64,000 bases of DNA, from assembly GCF_019711515.1 (NCBI RefSeq), contig NZ_JAIGNO010000006.1, forward strand, positions 124,001 through 188,000, read 5' to 3'. Source of the DNA: Qipengyuania qiaonensis (GTDB lineage: Bacteria; Pseudomonadota; Alphaproteobacteria; Sphingomonadales; Sphingomonadaceae). Positions 37,837 through 43,825 of this stretch are shown here, piece after piece; within the stretch, counting starts at the first letter, position 1; every line of letters begins with the position of its first letter. Below the pieces are notes generated by a model. It was not told the origin of the DNA. It did no database searches and worked only from the letters and a program-made list of their open reading frames with translations. The translations under genes and the position numbers were made by a program.

Positions 37837-38742
37837 GTGAGCGAAAACAAGACCCCCGAAGACCTCGTCGCAGGCCTCGTCCGCCTGCTGACCGTGACCC
37901 GCGAAGGAGAGAATTCCTTCACCGCCCCGCAGCAGCCCGGAGGCGTCGGCCGCGTATTCGGCGGGCAGGTGATCGCCCAAGCACTGCAGGCCGCGCAGGC
38001 CACCGCGCCCGCGGGGCTCGAAGCGCATTCGCTCCACGCCTATTTCCTGCGCGGCGGCAAGGAAGGCGTCGACATCGCTTACGCCACCGCGCGCGATTTC
38101 GACGGCCGCAGCTTCGCCAACCGCCGCGTGGTCGCGGCGCAGGAGGGCCAGCCGATCCTCAACCTCACCGCCAGTTTCCAGCGGCCCGAGGACGGCCTCT
38201 CGCACGACGACACCGCCATGCCCGACACACCGCCGCCGGAGGACCTCGAGCCCGACATGGCGCAGCGCCGCGCCCTGGTCGAGCGCCTCGGCGAGCGCAT
38301 GAGCGACGATCAGCGCGCGCTCGTCCTGCGCCCCCGACCCATCGACATGCGCACCAGCGACAAGCTCCACTGGATGAACAGCGAACCGCGCGCGCCGCGG
38401 GCGCATAGCTGGTTCCGCACCGTCGCCGCTTTGCCCGACGATCCGGCGCTGCACCGTGCGGTGATCGCCTATGCCAGCGACTACACCCTGCTCGGCACCA
38501 GCGCCTTGCCGCACGGCCTAAGCTGGATGCGCGGCGAACTGGTCGGCGCCAGCCTGGACCATGCGATCTGGTTTCACCGCCCGGCCCGCGCCGACGAATG
38601 GCTGCTATACGCCACCGACGCGCCGTGGAGCGGCGGCGGCCGGGGCTTCAACCGCGGCCGCATCTTCAACCGCGCCGGGCAACTGGTCGCCAGCGTCGCT
38701 CAGGAGGGGATGATGCGCAAGCGGGTGAAGAAGGCGGACTGA
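37837..38742 (+). CDS. tesB: Acyl-CoA thioesterase II
   Basis: This 301-residue double-hotdog thioesterase hydrolyses acyl-CoA to fatty acid and CoA. It shows GRVFGGQVIAQALQAAQAT in the first hotdog and YASDYTLLGTSALPHG with the catalytic Asp, then LDHAIWFHRPARADEWLLY in the second. The GTG start (VSENKTPEDLVAGLVRLL) is where family similarity begins; no ATG is present nearby. It faces the small KPT-repeat ORF across 44 nt. Confidence 0.93.
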   Translation: MSENKTPEDLVAGLVRLLTVTREGENSFTAPQQPGGVGRVFGGQVIAQALQAAQATAPAGLEAHSLHAYFLRGGKEGVDIAYATARDFDGRSFANRRVVAAQEGQPILNLTASFQRPEDGLSHDDTAMPDTPPPEDLEPDMAQRRALVERLGERMSDDQRALVLRPRPIDMRTSDKLHWMNSEPRAPRAHSWFRTVAALPDDPALHRAVIAYASDYTLLGTSALPHGLSWMRGELVGASLDHAIWFHRPARADEWLLYATDAPWSGGGRGFNRGRIFNRAGQLVASVAQEGMMRKRVKKAD

Positions 38743-38786
38743 TCCGACCCGACGGGCGGTCCGAACCCCGAGACATGGACCGGGTG

Positions 38787-38969
38787 TTACACAGTCCAGA
38801 GACAAATATTGTCGGCTTGGGCGAAATGGCGTCGGCTTGCGGTTCTTGGCGTCGGCTTGCCTGCCACCAGCGTCGGCTTGGGCGGCAGGGCCGTCACCTT
38901 GCGCGGGCGAAATGTCGGCTTGTGCATGGCAATTGTCGGCTTGCGGCGAGAACGGATTGCAGGGCTCAT
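38787..38969 (-). CDS. Small basic heptad-repeat ORF (KPTxxxx), possible gene over a DNA repeat array
   Basis: This 60-codon ORF encodes a very basic peptide in which K-P/V-T recurs exactly every seven residues (positions 10, 17, 24, 31 and 38: KPTIAMH, KPTFRPR, KVTALPP, KPTLVAG, KPT). The ATG has AAGGAG with 5-nt spacing, as good a ribosome binding site as any in the window. After the fifth unit the 20-nt spacing of the last two DNA repeats moves them to other frames and the tail reads TASRRHFAQADNICLWTV. It has no family match that I know. Either a real small protein, or an ORF produced by a DNA-binding array; see the repeat entry. Confidence 0.4.
   Translation of the reverse strand: MSPAIRSRRKPTIAMHKPTFRPRKVTALPPKPTLVAGKPTPRTASRRHFAQADNICLWTV
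38811..38943. repeat. Seven-copy 20-21 bp tandem array, core GTCGGCTTG
   Basis: GTCGGCTTG occurs at 38811, 38831, 38851, 38872, 38914 and 38935, and a degenerate GTCACCTTG at 38893. Spacings are 20, 20, 21, 21, 21 and 21 bp, so every core falls on the same face of the helix. Between cores the sequence is mostly unrelated, unlike a simple tandem duplication. The array fills the space between tesB and the terminator of the autotransporter gene; on the minus strand it encodes the KPT heptads. It resembles plasmid iterons in period, but no replication gene is nearby. Confidence 0.85.
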
Positions 38970-39134
38970 GACCACTCCTTTCGATGGACCTCGCCGCAGG
39001 GCTAACATGCGGGGTCGCCTGTAGGAAAATTGCCCGGCCGTCAGCGGGGCAGGAAATAGCCTTCCTTGCCCTGCCGGGCGGCGCCGGTGGCGACCTGCAT
39101 TTCGAGCACTTCGACCACCAGCGCCGGGCAGCGC

Positions 39135-39166
39135 AAAAAAAGGACGGGATGCTGCGCACCCCGCCC
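39135..39166 (-). terminator. Rho-independent terminator after the autotransporter gene
   Basis: On the minus strand GGGCGGG (39166-39160) pairs with CCCGTCC (39148-39142), one G-T pair included, and is followed by seven T residues (39141-39135). It lies 38 nt after the autotransporter stop and separates it from the repeat array. Confidence 0.75.
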
Positions 39167-39203
39167 TTCCTTCCTGGTCCTACAGGAATGTGTTGTGCCG
39201 GAC

Positions 39204-41192
39204 TTACCAAGAAGCCTGGAATCCCGCGCGTGCTCCGACTTCGCCGGAGTCGAAGCCAACGCCGAGCCCCCCCGTAAATACGGTGCTTTCGCTGACCCGC
39301 AGGCCGAACGACGCCGAGCCTGCGACGCGTTCGTTATAATAGCCGAAGCCGCCGGCGACGCCGAAGGTCTTGCCCGGCATAATGATCGGCGATTCCATGG
39401 CCAGCGCCAATGCCACGCCTTCATTTGCCCGACGCGCCTGGACACTATTCTCGGCCGCCAGGTCGAACAGCAAGCCGGTCTGCCCCTGCAGGTCCATGAT
39501 GGCTGCCGAGTTGGCGGCGATGGCCATGCTGTTGGCCTGCACGTCGGTGAAGCTGGCAAGGTTGCTGAGCCCCGCCGACGAACTGACGCCAAGCGTGCCG
39601 TTGGCATCGGCGGTAACGACCGCGATAGGGCCGGTCTGCGATCCCGAACTCGCATCGAGCGAGGCAATCACGACCTGACCATCATTGGTCGCGCTGGCCC
39701 CGTTGCCGATAGCCACAGAATCGACGCCCGTTGCGCTGGCCAGATTGCCGATGGCAATCGAGCCGTCGCCACTTGCCGCAGCAGCCTCGCCAACCGCGAC
39801 CGAGCGGACGCCGGAAGCGTTCGCCAGATGGCCGAGAGCCGTGGCGCGTTCGGCGCCTGCCGAAGACTGCCAGCCGAAGGCCGTGGCGCCCGGTCCGGTC
39901 GCAACGCTTTCGCCGCCAACCGCAGTAGTCGAATTGCCCATCGCCATGGCAGTATCGCCGATGGCCAGGGCATCGACCCCATTGGCAATCGCTTCATTGC
40001 CGATAGCCGTGCTGAAATCGGTCTGCGCATCGGCGTTCTCGCCGATTGCAATCGACCGCACGCCCTGCGCCGTTGCCAGATGACCGAGCGCGGTGGCCCG
40101 CTCCACGGCCGATGATTGCCAGCCGAAAGTGGTGGCACCGGGACCGGTGGCGATGCTTTCACCCCCAACGGCAGTGGTCGAGTTGCCCGTTGCGATGGCC
40201 GTGTCGCCGATAGCCAGCGCGTCAACGCCGTTGGCGATCGACTCGTTACCGATCGCCGTGCTGAAGTCGGTCTGCGCATCGGCGTTCTCACCGATTGCAA
40301 TCGACCGCACGCCCTGCGCCGTGGCCAGGTGCCCGAGCGCAGTGGCACGCTCGACCGCGCTCGACTGCCACCCAAAAGTGGTGGCGCCCGGTCCTGTGGC
40401 GATGCTTTCGCCACCAACCGCTGTGGTCGAATTACCCATCGCCATGGCCGTGTCGCCAACCGCCAGCGCATCGATTCCGTTTGCGATCGATTCATTGCCG
40501 ATTGCGGTCGAGTTGTCGGTTTGCGCATCGGCATTTTCGCCAATCGCTACAGAGCGTATCCCCTGCGCAGTGGCAAGGTGACCCAGAGCGGTGGCGCGCT
40601 CTGCTGCCGATGACTGCCAGCCAAAGGCCGTAGCGCCAGGTCCGGTCGCGACGCTTTCGCCGCCAACCGCCGTGGTCGAATTGCCCATGGCCATCGCGCT
40701 GTCGCCAACCGCCAGGGCATCGATCCCGTTGGCAATCGATTCATTGCCGATCGCCGTGCTGAAATCGGTCTGCGCATCGGCGTTCTCTCCGACAGCGGTA
40801 GAACGAATTCCCTGAGCGGTAGCGAGATGTCCAAGCGCCGTTGCACGCTCGGCCGTGGCCATGGCCCGCCAGCCAAACGCGCTGGCGCCAGGCCCCGTGG
40901 CGAGGCTTTCCCCGCCGACCGCGGTGGTCGATGGGCCTGTGGCTGTTGCAGGCGCGGCACCGGCGTCGTCGCTGCCGATGGCCACCGCATCGGTGCCATC
41001 TGCGACCGCGCCCGTTCCGACGGCAACACCGCCATTGCCCGTAGTGACGGCATCTGCGCCGCATTCGGTGGAGTTCGTATTTGCGCTATTGCATTCGGGT
41101 GTCGCATCGGCCTGAGCAGGCGCGGCGAAGGCGAGGCTTGCGGTACCGGCCAGAAGCGCTGCCGCAAGGCGGTTTTCGAATGTCTTGATCAT
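39204..41192 (-). CDS. YadA-like trimeric autotransporter adhesin with long internal repeats
   Basis: This 662-residue surface protein has a Sec signal peptide (MIKTFENRL, cleavage near AQADATPE), a long head of left-handed YadA-type repeats (TAVGGES, TALGHLATAQG, AIGENADAQ, AIGNESIANG, ALAVGD) and a C-terminal YadA membrane anchor ending in SFGLRVSES, GGLGVGFDSGEVGARAGFQASW (last residue aromatic). Such proteins trimerise, each giving four strands of a 12-stranded barrel, and act in attachment. The stalk is very short: only about 60 residues lie between head and anchor. Four head units of 83-84 residues plus a partial fifth are nearly identical. ATG follows GGAAAGAGAAAGC. Confidence 0.92.
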   Translation of the reverse strand: MIKTFENRLAAALLAGTASLAFAAPAQADATPECNSANTNSTECGADAVTTGNGGVAVGTGAVADGTDAVAIGSDDAGAAPATATGPSTTAVGGESLATGPGASAFGWRAMATAERATALGHLATAQGIRSTAVGENADAQTDFSTAIGNESIANGIDALAVGDSAMAMGNSTTAVGGESVATGPGATAFGWQSSAAERATALGHLATAQGIRSVAIGENADAQTDNSTAIGNESIANGIDALAVGDTAMAMGNSTTAVGGESIATGPGATTFGWQSSAVERATALGHLATAQGVRSIAIGENADAQTDFSTAIGNESIANGVDALAIGDTAIATGNSTTAVGGESIATGPGATTFGWQSSAVERATALGHLATAQGVRSIAIGENADAQTDFSTAIGNEAIANGVDALAIGDTAMAMGNSTTAVGGESVATGPGATAFGWQSSAGAERATALGHLANASGVRSVAVGEAAAASGDGSIAIGNLASATGVDSVAIGNGASATNDGQVVIASLDASSGSQTGPIAVVTADANGTLGVSSSAGLSNLASFTDVQANSMAIAANSAAIMDLQGQTGLLFDLAAENSVQARRANEGVALALAMESPIIMPGKTFGVAGGFGYYNERVAGSASFGLRVSESTVFTGGLGVGFDSGEVGARAGFQASW
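39830..40931 (-). repeat. 249-bp tandem repeats inside the autotransporter gene
   Basis: Four full units and one partial unit of 83 codons follow each other without gaps. The same GTCTGCGCAT-type segment lies at 40021, 40270, 40519 (one mismatch) and 40768, exactly 249 bp apart. Each unit encodes STTAVGGES through ALAVGDTAMAMGN. The first unit is one codon longer (WRAMATAERAT). High identity at DNA level points to recent expansion, and copy number is likely to vary. Confidence 0.88.
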
Positions 41193-41285
41193 GATGCTTT
41201 CTCTTTCCGTTACTGGACCAGAAAGCCGATCGACGCGGGCCATCCCTTCCCACAGCTAGCGGTTGTTCCACCTTGCTCTGCACGA

Positions 41286-41322
41286 AGACCTACGGGTCTC
41301 GGCTGCCATCTCGATCGAGATG
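41286..41322. promoter_or_regulatory. Two hairpins in the 5' region of the autotransporter gene
   Basis: A perfect 16-nt palindrome CATCTCGATCGAGATG (41307-41322) lies next to AGACC-TACG-GGTCT (41286-41299). They stand about 95-130 nt before the autotransporter start, after the anti-sigma factor gene. Neither has a T-run, so they are not simple terminators. The first could be a protein-binding dyad, the second an mRNA leader hairpin. Confidence 0.4.
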
Positions 41323-41430
41323 ACGCCAGCAGCTACCCGCCGCGATGCGGATCGGATGCACTCGCAGGCCAAAAAAGCTGAAATACTCGTCAGGCGGCTG
41401 ATTTCGCTACGCTAATTCTTGCAAATCTCC

Positions 41431-42177
41431 TCAGACTTCCGCGAGCGCACCCGCCAGCAGGATGGGCATGGTGGGCGTTTCATGCCGCTCGCCCGTATCG
41501 TCTTCGAAGGTGACGGCCAGCGTCGCACCGGCAACCAGCAATGCGCTTTCTTCGGTCGACAGATCGCGCGAGAAATCGCCTTCTTCCGGAATGGCACCGA
41601 GCGATATCGGTGCACCGCCGGCGGGAATGACCCACAGTTCGGGGGTCTTGCCGGTGTCTGCCTGCAGGCCGGAGATGGCGAGCCTCAACTCTCCACTATC
41701 CGGATCGATACGGCTGGCGAGGCTGCGATTGGTTTCGTCGTCGCCGAGCTGGGCCACCAACTGATCGCCAGGTGTGGAGGCGATTTGCGGCGGAGCGACC
41801 GGCGATGTCGCGGGTGTGGACAGGAACAACACCAGAGCAGCGGCCGCTGCGCCGAGACCGACGATGGCGGTGACAATGCTCCATCCCGCCGGTCCGCGCC
41901 GTCCTGTCATGGGCAGTTCGACATTATCCGCGCCGTCGAGCGCGTCGACCCGGGCCTCCACACCCTGCCACACCGTATCGGAGGGGACGCCGCTGCCAGC
42001 CGCTTCCCCCATTGCCCCAAGCCGGGTCTCCCACCACTCGACCGCTTCGGCAAAGGCCGCATCGACAAGTTGCGAGCGACGCGCGGCGGCAAGATCGCTG
42101 CCTTCCAGCACACCGAGCGCCAGCTCGCCCGCTGTCAGGAACGGGTCTTCGGCCTGGGGGATACCGTCGTCAGCCAC
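41431..42177 (-). CDS. RskA-like anti-sigma factor
   Basis: This 248-residue membrane protein has the anti-sigma-K (RskA) layout: an N-terminal cytoplasmic zinc-less domain (DPFLTAGELALGVLEGSD), one membrane helix at about residues 98-120 (IVTAIVGLGAAAAALVLFLS), and a periplasmic RskA domain with GLQADTGKTPELWVIPAGG and SLGAIPEEGDF. It binds the sigma factor encoded just upstream. The two genes overlap by 8 nt. The inducing signal is unknown. Confidence 0.9.
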   Translation of the reverse strand: MADDGIPQAEDPFLTAGELALGVLEGSDLAAARRSQLVDAAFAEAVEWWETRLGAMGEAAGSGVPSDTVWQGVEARVDALDGADNVELPMTGRRGPAGWSIVTAIVGLGAAAAALVLFLSTPATSPVAPPQIASTPGDQLVAQLGDDETNRSLASRIDPDSGELRLAISGLQADTGKTPELWVIPAGGAPISLGAIPEEGDFSRDLSTEESALLVAGATLAVTFEDDTGERHETPTMPILLAGALAEV

Positions 42178-42721
42178 CGAGACATCCCTTCAGCCCGGCA
42201 AGGCCGCGCCTCACCCAGCTTTTCATCGTGCCGAGCGGGACGTCGACCTTTTTCGCCAGTTCGGAATAGGAGTAGCCTTCGAAGAAGGCGAGCCGGATCG
42301 AACGGCGCTGATCGCCAGAGAGTTCCTGCAGGCAGCGGGCCAGCGCCTGGCTTTCCTCCATGGCGCACAGCCATTCGTCGGCTGGCAGAGCGTCGCTATC
42401 CTCGACTTCGGGCAGCGTGTCCGCAGGTGGTTCGACCTTTCGGCCATCGCGACGCAGTTCGTTGAGCGCCGTGTTGCGCGCAATCGTGCAGAGCCAGGTG
42501 ATCGGGCTGCCCTTACTGCCATCGAACCGACCGGCGCGCCGCCAGACCTTGACATAGACATCCTGAAGAATGTCCTCGGCCCGTTCGCGCTCGGGCACGA
42601 TCCTGATGATGGTCCCGAACAGCTTGGCCGATGTCAGCCGATAGACCGTTTTCAGCGCCGCGCGATCGCCGCCGGCGACCCCGGCAATTGCCCCCGACAA
42701 TGCCTCGCGTCCTTCGGACAT
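42170..42721 (-). CDS. ECF sigma factor (SigK-type)
   Basis: This 183-residue extracytoplasmic-function sigma factor shows region 2 (AKLFGTIIRIVPERERAEDILQDVYVKVWRRA, seen as AEDILQDVYVKVWRRA) and region 4 (FEGYSYSELAKKVDVPLGTMKSWVRRGL). The start chosen (MSEGREALSG) has a G-rich ribosome binding site; a GTG at 42754 would add 11 residues. It is co-transcribed with its RskA-like anti-sigma and lies 81 nt after the phytase gene. Likely targets include its own promoter and perhaps the autotransporter gene downstream (inference). Confidence 0.9.
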   Translation of the reverse strand: MSEGREALSGAIAGVAGGDRAALKTVYRLTSAKLFGTIIRIVPERERAEDILQDVYVKVWRRAGRFDGSKGSPITWLCTIARNTALNELRRDGRKVEPPADTLPEVEDSDALPADEWLCAMEESQALARCLQELSGDQRRSIRLAFFEGYSYSELAKKVDVPLGTMKSWVRRGLAGLKGCLGG

Positions 42722-42802
42722 CCAGACCGTCCCCCCGCGACGATGTTCCGTCACCCGAACGGCGATGTCAAGGCGATGAATCGCTTGTCGAAATTCCCGG
42801 CC

Positions 42803-43825
42803 TTACTCCCCCGTCAGCGCCGCCTCGATCGCCCCCAGCGGGACCAGCTTGAAGTTCTGCGCCTTGCCGTCGTTCATGCCATCCTGCGCGATGAACAATC
42901 CTCCCGGGAAGGCCGGGCCGAAATCTCCGCGCATCACTTCGATGCCGTCGGTTTCCTCCGTGCTGCCGAACTCGCCCTTGGCGATGCGGAAGCGGCCTGC
43001 AGGCGTCACGTCCGGCAGGGCATAGCGCATATAGGTGTTGTCGCCCTGGCTCGAGGCATAGAGCCACCCGCCATCCGTTCCTTCCGGAACGAGCGCCAGC
43101 CCTTCGAGATCGGCAACCAGCTTGCGGCCATCGACTGCGGCGACGATCTCTCCCGTAGTCGCGCCCGGTTCGAAGCGCCAGATGCCGGCCGCTTCCTCGC
43201 CGATATACAGCGTGCCGTTGCGGTGATCGACCGCGCAGCCTTCGGGCTGGGAGGGAACCTGCATGGTGCGCAGTTCGCGCGCCGAGGGGTTATCGCCGAG
43301 GGCAATCTCCCACTCGGCGATCCGCCCGCTCTTGGCCGCGGTATAGACGATCAGCGTATCGCCGCGGCGGGTGCCGCAAATGCCATACCCTTCGCCCGGT
43401 CCGGTGGCGACGCGGCCAAGCTCGGTCAGCGTCCCCGAAACGGTATCGAGCCGGTAGAGCACGACTTTCGAATTGACGAGATCGCTGCGATCGCTGGCGA
43501 AGACGATCACCCCGGCATCGCCCATGTCGACGAGATCGACATTATTGAGCGCGGGATGTTCGCTGAAGCTCTTCACCTTGCCGTCGAGGCCGTAGACATA
43601 GAGCCCCGCCTTCTTGTCGGTCGCGACGATCAGGCTGTGCGCCGGCGAGGCAGCATTGCGCCAGATCGCCGGATCGTCGGCGGCATCTTCATTGGCGGTC
43701 ACCACCGGCACGGTTTCCGCCACGGCGAAGACTGGCACGGCCGGATCGCCGGGCATGGGCACGGTCGCGCAGGCGGCGGCGATGCCGAGGCTGGCGACGG
43801 CGAAAATCTGGAACCCGCCGCGCAT
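42803..43825 (-). CDS. Beta-propeller phytase, probable lipoprotein
   Basis: This 340-residue protein matches the beta-propeller (3-phytase, BPP) family that frees phosphate from phytate. It has a signal with a possible lipobox (LGIAAAC), then ANEDAADDPAIWRNAASPAHS, IVATDKKAGLYVYGLDG and NNVDLVDMGDAGVIVFASDRS, DGIEVMRGDFGPAFPGGLFIAQDG. These are the Asp-rich calcium-binding repeats of the propeller. The start overlaps the TonB receptor stop (TGATG), so the receptor and phytase are expressed together, probably to use phytate or other inositol phosphates at the cell surface. Confidence 0.88.
   Translation of the reverse strand: MRGGFQIFAVASLGIAAACATVPMPGDPAVPVFAVAETVPVVTANEDAADDPAIWRNAASPAHSLIVATDKKAGLYVYGLDGKVKSFSEHPALNNVDLVDMGDAGVIVFASDRSDLVNSKVVLYRLDTVSGTLTELGRVATGPGEGYGICGTRRGDTLIVYTAAKSGRIAEWEIALGDNPSARELRTMQVPSQPEGCAVDHRNGTLYIGEEAAGIWRFEPGATTGEIVAAVDGRKLVADLEGLALVPEGTDGGWLYASSQGDNTYMRYALPDVTPAGRFRIAKGEFGSTEETDGIEVMRGDFGPAFPGGLFIAQDGMNDGKAQNFKLVPLGAIEAALTGE

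Noticed and set aside
38811..38943. CRISPR array
   Set aside because: Repeat cores are only 9 bp with 11-12 bp spacers, and no cas gene is near; it does not fit any CRISPR type.
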